Part shown: piece after piece, positions 53,830-62,261 of the stretch
Layout of the letters: each line of letters opens with the position of its first letter
Numbering within the stretch: the first letter of the stretch is position 1
Assembly: GCF_032464895.1 (NCBI RefSeq)
Contig: NZ_JAWDIC010000004.1
Coordinates: 124,001 to 188,000 of the forward strand
Origin: Phycicoccus sp. M110.8
Lineage (GTDB): Bacteria; Actinomycetota; Actinomycetes; Actinomycetales; Dermatophilaceae
Length of the DNA: 64,000 nucleotides
Reading direction: 5' to 3'
Notes under the pieces: generated by a model
What the model was told of the DNA's origin: nothing
Database searches by the model: none
What the model saw: only the letters and a program-made list of their open reading frames with translations
Made by a program: the position numbers and the translations under genes

Positions 53830-54254
53830 GGCGCGCCGCCCGAGACAGCCCGGGCCACTGCGTCGTCCGCCGTCGAACCGCTCTCGTCGACGGGTTCGAC
53901 GTAGAAGCGGAGCCGCCGCACGAGACCGTCGGCGACGGTGAAGACCAGCACGCCGCGGGCCAGGTGCCTGCTGCCGTCGCCCCGGGTGCCGGACATCTCG
54001 ACCTCCGCCCAGACGTCGTCCCCCTGGGTGACCTGGGCCCGCACCCTGCACGTCATGTCTGGGAGCCCCGCGAACAGCTGGGTCCAGTTCGCGCGCACCT
54101 GCTGCGGGCCCCGGAAGCCGCGGTCGGGGTGGGCGGGGGTCTCGTTGACGTAGTCCGGGGCGAAGCAGGCGACCAAGGCCTCCAGGTCGTGCGCGTTGGT
54201 CGCTGCGAAGAGCCTGTCGATGGTGCTGGCGGGCGTGGCGTGTGACGTGTCCAT
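53826..54254 (-). CDS. SnoaL-like / NTF2-fold protein
   Basis: Predicted 142 residues. TIDRLFAATNAHDLEALVAC and FAPDYVNETPAHPD are typical of SnoaL-like polyketide cyclase or hydrolase folds; QVRANWTQLFAGLPDM follows. No catalytic assignment is possible. The gene is the first of a two-gene unit and begins 17 bp from a palindromic operator. Confidence 0.78.
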   Translation of the reverse strand: MDTSHATPASTIDRLFAATNAHDLEALVACFAPDYVNETPAHPDRGFRGPQQVRANWTQLFAGLPDMTCRVRAQVTQGDDVWAEVEMSGTRGDGSRHLARGVLVFTVADGLVRRLRFYVEPVDESGSTADDAVARAVSGGAP

Positions 54255-54270
54255 GGTGCCTCGATCCCTA

Positions 54271-54296
54271 ATTGGTTACAGTTATCAGTAACCAAT
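54271..54296. promoter_or_regulatory. TetR-type operator in the divergent promoter
   Basis: ATTGGTTAC (54271-54279) and GTAACCAAT (54288-54296) are perfect inverted 9-mers separated by 8 bp. The element lies between the SnoaL-like gene and the TetR gene, with AT-rich sequence unlike the surroundings. Autorepression and control of the divergent pair are likely. Confidence 0.8.
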
Positions 54297-54312
54297 ACTG
54301 GGATGGTGCGCC

Positions 54313-54951
54313 TTGGCCGAAGCGGTCGTCAAGAGGCGGCGCCCCTACGACTCGTCGGGGCGCCGTGCCGCGGCTGCCGAGCGCCGCCGGGCCGTCGTCG
54401 ACGCGGCCGCGGGCAGATTCGCGGCACAGGGCTACGCCGGCACCACCGTGGCCGACGTCGCAGCGGACGCCGGGGTGTCCGTGGAGACCGTCTACAAGCA
54501 GTTCGGTGGCAAGCCCGGCCTCGTCCGGGCGCTGTGGCTGCAGGCACTCGAGGGCGCAGGGCCCGAGCCGGCGGAGCGCCGGTCGGACGCGGTGTCGAGC
54601 ACGGCCACGGACCCGCTCGTGGTCCTCGACGCGTGGGCCCGGCTGAGCGCCGAGGTGGCACCACGCGCCGCGCCGGTGCAGCTGCTCGTGCGTGCGGCGG
54701 CCGCGAGCGACCCGGCGGTGGCCGACCTGCACGAGGAGCTCGAGGCCGCTCGCCTGCGTCGAATGGCCCACAACGCCAGGGCGATCCGACGCTTCCTGCG
54801 ACCAGGGCTGTCCACACGCAGGGCGCGTGACGTGCTCTTCGCCATCACCGGCGCCGGGCTGTACGAGACCCTGGTGCTGCAGCAGGGCTGGTCGCTCGAG
54901 GACTACGCCGACTTCGTCCGCCGCACCCTGGTGGCGCAGCTGCTCGACTGA
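54313..54951 (+). CDS. TetR-family transcriptional regulator
   Basis: Predicted 212 residues. The helix-turn-helix is at about residues 35-65: FAAQGYAGTTVADVAADAG and VSVETVYKQFGGKPGLV. The rest is a helical ligand and dimer domain. The only in-frame start compatible with the domain is TTG at 54313; ATG and GTG codons nearby are in other frames. It probably represses the divergent SnoaL/NmrA genes through the 26-bp operator just upstream. Confidence 0.82.
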   Translation: MAEAVVKRRRPYDSSGRRAAAAERRRAVVDAAAGRFAAQGYAGTTVADVAADAGVSVETVYKQFGGKPGLVRALWLQALEGAGPEPAERRSDAVSSTATDPLVVLDAWARLSAEVAPRAAPVQLLVRAAAASDPAVADLHEELEAARLRRMAHNARAIRRFLRPGLSTRRARDVLFAITGAGLYETLVLQQGWSLEDYADFVRRTLVAQLLD

Positions 54952-55006
54952 CCGCGCGGGCCTCGGTCGTCCGCGGGTGCCGCTGAAGGGTTTCGTTCCC
55001 CGGACG

Positions 55007-55050
55007 CCGGAGGGGTGGCGCACGACCGCTGTCGTGCGCCACCCCTCCGG
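55007..55050. terminator. Strong bidirectional hairpin between TetR and fadB
   Basis: A perfect 20-bp stem (55007-55026 with 55031-55050) with a CGCT loop lies in the gap between the converging genes. The arms begin CCGGAGGGGT and end ACCCCTCCGG. Its style matches the acnA terminator. Confidence 0.85.
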
Positions 55051-55066
55051 TTGGTGACGTGTCCGC

Positions 55067-57205
55067 TCAGGCGGGGACGCTGGCCACGCCCGGCGGCAGG
55101 AAGCGCGTGCCGGTGACCTTCTCCGAGACGCCCTCGCGGTCGAGCAGCGGCGTGAGGCCGCCGTTCCAGAACTGGAACCCGGCTCCGGTGATCATCGCCA
55201 GGTCGAGGTCCATCGGGGCCTGCGCGACGCCCTCGTCGAGCATCCTGCGGGCCTCGTCGGCCAGGACGCCGAGGACGCGCTCGCGAACCTCCTCGGTGGT
55301 CAGGACCACCGGGTCGGCAGGCTTGTCGAACAGCGCCTCGACCTCGGGGTCGACGACCGGCTTGCCCTCGGGCCAGGTGTAGATCGCCGGCTTCTTCGCG
55401 GCGACGACCTTGCGCAGGTTCTCCGACACGTAGAACCGGTCGGGGAACGCCTTGGCCAGGGTCTCGTTGTTGTGCAACGCGATCGCAGGGCCGACCAGGC
55501 CGAGCAGGATGAACGGCGGCATCGGCGCGAGGCCGGCGAACGCACGGTCCGCCACCTCGATCGGCGTGCCCTCGTCGACGACCTTGGCGACCTCGCCCAT
55601 GAAGCGGCCGAGCAGCCGGTTGACGATGAAGCTGGGGGAGTCCTTGACCAGGATGGTCGTCTTCTTCAGCCCCTTGCCGGTGGCGAACGCCGTGGCGAGG
55701 GTCGCGTCGTCGGTCTGCTCGCCCTTGATGATCTCGAGCAGCGGCATGACCGCGACCGGGTTGAAGAAGTGGAAGCCCACGACCCGCTCGGGGTGCGTCA
55801 GCTCCGAGGCCATCTCGGTGATCGACAGCGAGGAGGTGTTGGTCGCGAGGACGCACTCCTCACCGACGATCGCCTCGACCTCGGCCCAGACCTGCTTCTT
55901 GACCGACATCTCCTCGAAGACGGCCTCGAGCACGAAGTCGGCGTCGGCGAAGCCGTCCTTGGACGTGGAGCCGGTGACCAGGCCCTTGAGCCGGTTCGCT
56001 TTGTCCTTGCCGAGACGGCCCTTGGCGAGCAGCTTATCGACCTCGCCGTGGACGTAGCCGACGCCCTTGGCGACGCGCTCCTCGTCCAGGTCGGTCATGA
56101 CGACCGGCACCTCGAGGTTCTTGGCGAACAGCAGCGCGAGCTGGCTGGCCATGAGGCCTGCCCCGACGATGCCGACCTTGGTGACCTTGCGCGCCAGCGA
56201 TTTGTCCGGCGCACCAGCGGGCCGCTTGGCGCGGCGCTGCACGAGGTCGAACGAGTACAGCCCGGCGCGCAGCTCGTCGCCCATGACGAGGTCGGCGAGC
56301 GCCTCGTCCTCGGCGGCGAAGCCCTCGTCACGGGTGGCCGTGCGGGCCGCCTCGACGAGCTTCAGCGCGCGGTACGGCGCGGGGGACTTGCCACCCGTCT
56401 TGAGGTCGACGACACTCTTGGCAGCCTTGAGGGCTGCGGCCCACTCGGCCTCGTCACGGCTGACCTCGGGGCGCTGGACCGTCGTCTCGCCCGAGACGAC
56501 CTCGGCCGCCCAGAGCAGGGACTCCTCGAGGAAGTCGGCCGGCTCGAACATGGCGTCGGCCATGCCCAGCTCGAAGGCCTGCGGGCCCTTGAGCATGCGG
56601 TTCATGTTCATCGGGTTGTCGATGATGACCTTGAGCGCGTTGGCGGGGCCGACGAGGTTCGGGAGCAGCCAGCAGCCGCCCCAGCCGGGGACGAGGCCGA
56701 GGAACGTCTCGGGCAGCGCGATCGCCGGCACGCCCGAGGAGATGGTGCGGTAGTCGGCGGACAGCGCGATCTCCACGCCACCGCCCATGGCGGCGCCGTT
56801 GACGAACGCGAACGTCGGCACGGGCAGGTCCATGATGCCGGCGAATGCCGCGTGGCCGGCCCGGGCGACACCGAGCGCGTCCTCGCGGGAGCGGGCCTGA
56901 CCCACGGCCTTGAGGTCGGCGCCGACGGCGAAGATGAACGGCTTGCCGGTGATGCCGACCGCCTGGATCTCGCCCGCGTCGGCGCGCCGGCGCAGCTCGG
57001 CCACCGTGGCGACGAGGCCCTCGATGGTCTTGGGCCCGAACGTGTTCGGCTTGGTGTGGTCGAAGCCGTTGTCGAGGGTGACGAGCGCGAGGGTGCCCGC
57101 GCCGCCGGGGAGGGTGATGTCGCGGACCGGGGTGTGGGTCACGACCTCCTCGAAGCCCTGGGCGCCCTTGTCCGCCGGGGCCTGCTGCTGGGTGTCCGTG
57201 CTCAT
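55067..57205 (-). CDS. fadB: Fatty-acid oxidation complex alpha subunit (enoyl-CoA hydratase / 3-hydroxyacyl-CoA dehydrogenase)
   Basis: Predicted 712 residues. The N-terminal crotonase part (about 20-300) has FVNGAAMGGGVEIALSADY (oxyanion region) and ALPETFLGLVPGWGG. The dehydrogenase part starts KVGIVGAGLMASQLALLFAK near residue 335, with NTSSLSITEMA and the catalytic His in VVGFHFFNPVAVMPL. It acts on trans-2-enoyl-CoA intermediates of beta-oxidation together with the thiolase. ATG at 57205 overlaps the fadA stop (ATGA), with AAGGAGG upstream. Confidence 0.92.
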   Translation of the reverse strand: MSTDTQQQAPADKGAQGFEEVVTHTPVRDITLPGGAGTLALVTLDNGFDHTKPNTFGPKTIEGLVATVAELRRRADAGEIQAVGITGKPFIFAVGADLKAVGQARSREDALGVARAGHAAFAGIMDLPVPTFAFVNGAAMGGGVEIALSADYRTISSGVPAIALPETFLGLVPGWGGCWLLPNLVGPANALKVIIDNPMNMNRMLKGPQAFELGMADAMFEPADFLEESLLWAAEVVSGETTVQRPEVSRDEAEWAAALKAAKSVVDLKTGGKSPAPYRALKLVEAARTATRDEGFAAEDEALADLVMGDELRAGLYSFDLVQRRAKRPAGAPDKSLARKVTKVGIVGAGLMASQLALLFAKNLEVPVVMTDLDEERVAKGVGYVHGEVDKLLAKGRLGKDKANRLKGLVTGSTSKDGFADADFVLEAVFEEMSVKKQVWAEVEAIVGEECVLATNTSSLSITEMASELTHPERVVGFHFFNPVAVMPLLEIIKGEQTDDATLATAFATGKGLKKTTILVKDSPSFIVNRLLGRFMGEVAKVVDEGTPIEVADRAFAGLAPMPPFILLGLVGPAIALHNNETLAKAFPDRFYVSENLRKVVAAKKPAIYTWPEGKPVVDPEVEALFDKPADPVVLTTEEVRERVLGVLADEARRMLDEGVAQAPMDLDLAMITGAGFQFWNGGLTPLLDREGVSEKVTGTRFLPPGVASVPA

Positions 57206-58419
57206 GCCGCGTCCTCCTTGCCGTAGTCGGCGTGGTTGGGGTTCTCCCAGATCACCGCGCCGCCCATGCCGATGCCGATGCACATCGCGGTCATGCCGTA
57301 GCGCACCTCGGGGTGCTCCTCGAACTGGCGGGCGAGCTGGGTCATCAGCCGCACGCCGGAGGAGGCGAGGGGGTGGCCGGTGGCGATGGCGCCGCCGTAC
57401 TGGTTGACCCGGGGGTCGTCGTCGGCGATGCCGAAGTGGTCGAGGAACGCCAGCACCTGCACGGCGAAGGCCTCGTTGAGCTCGAACAGGCCGATGTCCT
57501 CGATCGACAGGCCGGCCTTGCCCAGCGCCTTCTCGGCGGCCGGCACCGGGCCGATGCCCATGACCTCGGGCTCGACACCCACGAAGGCGAAGTCCACGAG
57601 CCGCATCCGCACCGGCAGGCCGAGCTCCTCGGCGGCCTCGGCGGAGGCCAGGATGCACGCGGTGGCGCCGTCGTTGAGGCCGGCTGCGTTGCCCGCCGTC
57701 ACGTTGCCGTGCGGGCGGAAGGGCGTCTTGAGCTGCGCCAGGTCCTCGACGGTCGTGCCGGGACGCGGCGGCTCGTCCTCGGTGGCCAGCCCCCAGCCGA
57801 GCTCCTCGTGGCGGGTCGCGACCGGCACGAGGTCGGGCTGCACCTGGTTGTTGGCGTAGGCCTTCGCGAGCTTGTCCTGGGAGGCCACGGCATACGCGTC
57901 GCTGCGCTCCTTGGTGAGCTGCGGGAACCGGTCGTGCAGGTTCTCGGCGGTCGAGCCCATGACGAGCGCGGAGGGGTCCACGAGCTTCTCGGCCACGATC
58001 CGCGGGTTGGGGTCGACGCCCTCACCCATCGGGTGGCGGCCCATGTGCTCCACCCCGCCCGCGATGGCGACGTCGATGGCGCCGAAGGCGATCGAGGACG
58101 CCGTGGTGGTCACGGCGGTCATCGCGCCCGCGCACATGCGGTCGATGGAGTAGCCGGGCGTGGTCTTCGGCAGCCCGGACAGCAGCGCGGCCATGCGGCC
58201 GAGGGTGAGGCCCTGGTCGCCGATCTGGGTGGTCGCGGCGATGGCGACCTCCTCCACGCGCTCCGGCGGCAGCTCGGGGTGGCGGCGGATGAGCTCACGG
58301 ATGCATTTGATGACGAGGTCGTCGGCGCGGGTCTGGGCGTAGATGCCCTTCTCCCCGGCCTTGCCGAACGGCGTCCGGACGCCGTCGACGAACACGACCT
58401 CACGCAGAGTGCGGGGCAC
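57202..58419 (-). CDS. fadA: Acetyl-CoA C-acyltransferase (3-ketoacyl-CoA thiolase)
   Basis: Predicted 405 residues. The nucleophilic Cys is in YSIDRMCAGAMTAV near residue 93; GHPLASSGVRLM and CIGIGMGGAVIW complete the active site near residues 360-395. It cleaves 3-ketoacyl-CoA in the last step of beta-oxidation. GTG at 58419 follows AGGAGGCC. It is the first gene of the fadAB pair; a palindrome 61 bp upstream is a candidate operator. Confidence 0.93.
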   Translation of the reverse strand: MPRTLREVVFVDGVRTPFGKAGEKGIYAQTRADDLVIKCIRELIRRHPELPPERVEEVAIAATTQIGDQGLTLGRMAALLSGLPKTTPGYSIDRMCAGAMTAVTTTASSIAFGAIDVAIAGGVEHMGRHPMGEGVDPNPRIVAEKLVDPSALVMGSTAENLHDRFPQLTKERSDAYAVASQDKLAKAYANNQVQPDLVPVATRHEELGWGLATEDEPPRPGTTVEDLAQLKTPFRPHGNVTAGNAAGLNDGATACILASAEAAEELGLPVRMRLVDFAFVGVEPEVMGIGPVPAAEKALGKAGLSIEDIGLFELNEAFAVQVLAFLDHFGIADDDPRVNQYGGAIATGHPLASSGVRLMTQLARQFEEHPEVRYGMTAMCIGIGMGGAVIWENPNHADYGKEDAA

Positions 58420-58479
58420 GAGTGGCCTCCTGTGGAAGGTGGGGGTGACACCGGTATGCCGGTGCGTACCGCTCGATGC

Positions 58480-58491
58480 TACCCGCGGGTA
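58480..58491. promoter_or_regulatory. Palindrome upstream of fadA
   Basis: TACCCGCGGGTA is a perfect 12-bp palindrome in the fadAB promoter region. A second one, CACCGG-TATG-CCGGTG, lies at about 58449-58464. Either could be the operator of a TetR-family fatty-acid regulator; no such gene adjoins. Confidence 0.5.
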
Positions 58492-58543
58492 ACCGGTCGG
58501 TCACGGCACCCCGGAAGTGAGTGCCGTCACCCGTGTCGGTTCC

Positions 58544-59809
58544 TCACCCCGCGTCGGCGTCCGGGTGGTCGGCGAAGGCGCGCGTCACCATCGGCGCGAC
58601 GATGTCGGTCTGCCACCGGCGGGCACCGAGCCGGGCGAGCGCCTCGGCGAAGCCCTCTGCGGTGCGGTCGGCCGGCGGCGTCCAGATGACGCGGCGCAGC
58701 GGGTCGGGGGAGAGCACGTTCTCCACGGGTACCCTGCGCTCCTCCGCGAACGCGGTGAGCTCGGCCCGGGCCTGGGACAGCCGGGCGGCCGCGACCGGGT
58801 CGCGCTCGGCCCACGCGCGCGCCGGCGGGGGCCCGTCGGACCGCAACGTCATCGGCGGCAGCTTGTCCTCGGGGACCTGACCGGCCCGCGCCACGGCCTC
58901 GAGCCACTGGCGCTGGTAGCGGCGCACCGCACGGTGGCCGCCGGGCAGCTGGTCGGGGCTGGACGGCGCCGCCATGGCGATGTCGACGATGGCGGCGTCG
59001 GGCAGGACCCGGCCGGGCGAGACGTCGCGGTCCCGGGCGATGGCGTCGCGCGCCTCCCACAGCTCGCGGACCATGGCCGCGGTGCGGCGGTGCCGGACCT
59101 TGTGCATCCCGGACGTGCGGCGCCACGGGTCGACGCGCGGGGCGGGACCGGTGAAGTCGAGCAGCGCCTCGAACTCCTCGCGCGCCCAACCGTCCTTGCC
59201 CTGGCGGGCGAGGTCGACGCCCATGAGGTTGCGCAGGTCGACGAGCACCTCGACGTCGAGGGCGGCGTACCGCAGCCACGGCTCCGGCAGCGGGCGGGTC
59301 GACCAGTCGACGGCCGAGTGCTCTTTGGCCAGCGACAGCCCGAGGTAGTGCTCGACGACGGCGGCCAGGCCGACGCGCGGGAGGCCGAGCAGCCGTCCGG
59401 CGAGCTCGGTGTCGAACAGCTGCCGCGGTCGCAGCCCCACCTCGGCGAGGCAGGCGAGGTCCTGGGTCGCGGCGTGCAGGATCCACTCGGCGTTGCCGAT
59501 GGCCTCGTCGACCGGCGACAGGTCGGGGCAGGCGATGGGGTCGATCAGCCAGGTGCCGGCACCCTCGCGGCGCAGCTGCACGAGGTAGGCGCGCTGGCCG
59601 TAGCGGTAGCCGCTGGCCCGCTCGGCGTCGAGCGCCACGGGCCCCTCGCCGGCCCGGATCGCGCGGGCGGCCTCCATCAGCGCCCGCTCGGTCTCCACCA
59701 CCGGCGGCACGCCGTCGGCAGGCATGTCGAGGGGGACGAGGTCGACCGCCGGGGTGGCGTCGGGCGCCGGGTCCAGCTCGGCGTCACGCGCGGCGTCGGT
59801 GTCGGTCAC
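58544..59809 (-). CDS. rnd: Ribonuclease D
   Basis: Predicted 421 residues. The DEDD exonuclease motifs are present: PVALDAERASGYRY (DxE) near residue 60, ILHAATQDLACL near 110 and WLRYAALDVEVLVDL (YxxxD) near 182. Two HRDC-type helical regions follow (RRTAAMVRELWEARDAIARD, AVRRYQRQWLEAV). It trims the 3' ends of tRNA precursors and other small RNAs. The DUF3000 gene is 25 bp upstream on the same strand, as is common in actinobacteria. Confidence 0.9.
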   Translation of the reverse strand: MTDTDAARDAELDPAPDATPAVDLVPLDMPADGVPPVVETERALMEAARAIRAGEGPVALDAERASGYRYGQRAYLVQLRREGAGTWLIDPIACPDLSPVDEAIGNAEWILHAATQDLACLAEVGLRPRQLFDTELAGRLLGLPRVGLAAVVEHYLGLSLAKEHSAVDWSTRPLPEPWLRYAALDVEVLVDLRNLMGVDLARQGKDGWAREEFEALLDFTGPAPRVDPWRRTSGMHKVRHRRTAAMVRELWEARDAIARDRDVSPGRVLPDAAIVDIAMAAPSSPDQLPGGHRAVRRYQRQWLEAVARAGQVPEDKLPPMTLRSDGPPPARAWAERDPVAAARLSQARAELTAFAEERRVPVENVLSPDPLRRVIWTPPADRTAEGFAEALARLGARRWQTDIVAPMVTRAFADHPDADAG

Positions 59810-59834
59810 CGGCCCAACCTACCGGCTGGTCCCC

Positions 59835-60464
59835 TCAGCGGCGTGGGCCCGGGAGGGCGATGACGCCCTCGGGCAGCGGAGGCAGGCCGGCGATGGTGCA
59901 CAGCAGGTCCGACCACGCGAGCAGGTGTGCCCCCACGTTGCCGGTCACCGGGGTCCACGAGGCGCGCACCTCCATCTCGACGCTGGCCGGCCGGTCGGAC
60001 AGCCCGGCGAAGCTCTCGGACACCACACGCGTGACCGTGCCGGCCTCGGCGGTGTAGCCGACGTGGTGGCTGTCGAGCGCGTCGACGAGCCAGGACCACC
60101 CGACCGCACCGAGCATCGGGTCGGTGGCCAGCTCGGGCTCGAGCTCGGCCCGCGCGAACGTCACCGCACGCCAGGCGCCGTCCCACGGCTCGGGGACCGA
60201 CGGGTCGTGCAGCAGCACGAACCGTCCCGAGGCGAGCTCGTCCTCGTCGGCGGCCGCACCGACCACCTCGGCGGTGAGGGCCACGGCATACGGGGCGATG
60301 CGCTGCGGCGCGGGCACCTCGGTGAGCCGGATCTCGGGGCGCAGGCGCGCTCCACGCAGATCGGCCAACGCCTGCGCGAACTCGGGGGAGTGGTCTCCGG
60401 GGACCGTTCGGCTGCCCACCGTCAGAGCGTATGCCGCGGGGTCGCCTATCACAGGCAACGGCAC
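59835..60464 (-). CDS. DUF3000 family protein
   Basis: Predicted 209 residues at most. The family core runs from FAQALADLRGARLRPEIRL to LPPLPEGVIALPGPRR, with WSWLVDALDSHHVGYTAEAG in the middle. Function unknown. The GTG at 60464 and two further in-frame GTGs (VIGDPAAY and VGSRTVPG) are possible starts. It adjoins rnd and lies close to hemE, an order conserved in many actinobacteria. Confidence 0.75.
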   Translation of the reverse strand: MPLPVIGDPAAYALTVGSRTVPGDHSPEFAQALADLRGARLRPEIRLTEVPAPQRIAPYAVALTAEVVGAAADEDELASGRFVLLHDPSVPEPWDGAWRAVTFARAELEPELATDPMLGAVGWSWLVDALDSHHVGYTAEAGTVTRVVSESFAGLSDRPASVEMEVRASWTPVTGNVGAHLLAWSDLLCTIAGLPPLPEGVIALPGPRR

Positions 60465-60526
60465 GCCGCGCGGGGTGTCGGACCGCGCGTGGACGCCGTG
60501 CCCCGGGGTCGGGGAGGGTCGGTACC

Positions 60527-61360
60527 GTGCGGGCCATGGTCTCGCTGCTCGCCCTCGCGTCGAGCGCGGTGTGGGGGACCTCGGACTTCTTCGCCGGGCT
60601 GTTCTCGCGCCGGCGCCCGGCCGTCGCGGTCGTGGGCTGGACCCAGGGACTGGCCTTCCTCGTCATCAGCGTCGTGGTCCTCACCCAGCTCGGGCACGTG
60701 CCGTGGCACGGCTGGCCGCTGTGGTCCGTGGCCGCCGGGCTGTCGGGGCTCACCGGGCTGCTCTGCTTCTACACCGCGCTGTCGACCGGGACGATGGGCG
60801 TGGTGGCACCGATCGCCGCCCTGGGGGTCGCGGTGCCGGTGCTGCTCGGCGTGGCCACGGGCGACGAGCCCGGCGCGTGGACCTGGGTGGGCATCCTCGT
60901 CGCCGTCATCGGCGTCACCCTCGCCTCGGGGCCCGAGCTCAGCGGTGACGTGTCGCCGCGGCCGGTGGTGCTCGCGGGGGTCGCGGCCGTCGGGTTCGGG
61001 CTGGCGCTGTTCTGCATCGACCGGGGCGCGCGCACCTCGACGCTGATGACGCTGTGGGGGATGCGCGCCACCTCCGTCGTCGTCTTCACCGTCGTGGCGC
61101 TCGTCGCGCGGTCGGTCGGCGGTGTCGTCGCCCGCGAGCTGCCGGCCCTGCTGGTCATCGGCTGCGGCGACATGCTCGCCAACATCCTCTTCGGCCTCGC
61201 CAGCAGCCGCGGGCAGGTCAGCGTCGCGAGCGTCCTGGGGTCGCTCTACCCGGTCGTGACGATCCTGCTGGCACGGGTGGTCCTCAAGGAGCGGCTGCGC
61301 GCGATCCAGCGGGTCGGCGCGGTCCTGTCCCTCGTGGGCGCCGCGGTCATCGCCTTCTGA
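60527..61360 (+). CDS. EamA/DMT-family transporter
   Basis: Predicted 277 residues with ten membrane helices in two EamA halves (LLALASSAVWGTSDFFAGLF, then GLTGLLCFYTALSTGTMGVV and VASVLGSLYPVVTILLARVV). The VLKERLRAIQRVGAVLSLVG end is typical. The substrate, a metabolite or drug, is unknown. GTG at 60527 has GGGAGG at good spacing; ATG at 60536 is the alternative. Confidence 0.82.
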   Translation: MRAMVSLLALASSAVWGTSDFFAGLFSRRRPAVAVVGWTQGLAFLVISVVVLTQLGHVPWHGWPLWSVAAGLSGLTGLLCFYTALSTGTMGVVAPIAALGVAVPVLLGVATGDEPGAWTWVGILVAVIGVTLASGPELSGDVSPRPVVLAGVAAVGFGLALFCIDRGARTSTLMTLWGMRATSVVVFTVVALVARSVGGVVARELPALLVIGCGDMLANILFGLASSRGQVSVASVLGSLYPVVTILLARVVLKERLRAIQRVGAVLSLVGAAVIAF

Positions 61361-61393
61361 GCGACGACCGCGGCGCGTCCGCGAGGCGCTGCG

Positions 61394-62161
61394 TCACCAG
61401 GGGGCGACGCCGTGCCGGTCGAAGTGCGGTCCCGGGACCGTGTCGGCGGCGGCGGCGGTGACGATCGCGTCCGTGCCCTCGCGGACCGTCTGGGGACCGG
61501 AGTGCCCGTTGAGGTCGGTCGCGGTGTACCCGGGGTCGACGGCGCAGACGCGGACACCGGGCAACGCCTTGGCGTAGAGGGTCGTCACCATGTTGAGGGC
61601 CGCCTTGGACGACTGGTAGACGAGGCCGGGCACCCTGGACTCGGTCCGTGCCGGGTCGTTCACGTGCTGGATGGAGCCCAGCCCGCTGGAGACCATGACG
61701 AGCCGCGGGCGCGACGACGCCGCGAGCAGCGGCAGGAAGGCGTGCGTCACGCGGACCGGACCCAGCAGGTTGACCTCGAGCACGGGCAGGAAGTCCGCGG
61801 GGACCGTCTCGAGGGCGGGGCGTCCCGGGCCGAGGACGCCGGCGTTGTTGACGAGGACGTCGAGGCCGGTGCCGGAGCCGTCGACCGCCTCGACGGCCTT
61901 GGCGACCGAGTCGTCGTCGGTCACGTCGAGCTCGACGAACCGGACGTCGGCGCCGGGGTGGGCGTCGGCGACCGCCCGGGCGGCCGCCTCGCCGCGCGCT
62001 GCGTCGCGGGCGCCCATCCAGACGGTCCAGCCGAGGTCGGCCAGCCGGTGCGAGGTCTCCAGGCCCAGGCCCTTGTTGGCGCCGGTGACCAGGACGGTGG
62101 TGGTGCTGTCCGCGGGGTCGTCGGGGAGGGTGGTGTCGGTGGTGTCGGTGGTGGGGGTCAT
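61394..62161 (-). CDS. Short-chain dehydrogenase/reductase
   Basis: Predicted 255 residues. VLVTGANKGLGLETSHRLAD is the cofactor motif (TGxxxGLG), NNAGVLGPGRPAL follows, and catalytic residues are Ser in MVSSGLGS and Tyr-x3-Lys in YQSSKAAL. It resembles the carbonyl-reductase-like SDR group. The substrate is unknown. It is divergent from an MmyB-like regulator, a frequent pairing in actinobacteria. Confidence 0.83.
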   Translation of the reverse strand: MTPTTDTTDTTLPDDPADSTTTVLVTGANKGLGLETSHRLADLGWTVWMGARDAARGEAAARAVADAHPGADVRFVELDVTDDDSVAKAVEAVDGSGTGLDVLVNNAGVLGPGRPALETVPADFLPVLEVNLLGPVRVTHAFLPLLAASSRPRLVMVSSGLGSIQHVNDPARTESRVPGLVYQSSKAALNMVTTLYAKALPGVRVCAVDPGYTATDLNGHSGPQTVREGTDAIVTAAAADTVPGPHFDRHGVAPW

Positions 62162-62261
62162 GGCACCACCGTGCGGCCGGCGCGCAGGCCCCGGAAGGGA
62201 CGGCTGGTCGTGGGAGCGGCAGTCCTACCCAGCGCCGCCCGAGACCGGGGATGCTGGGGGC

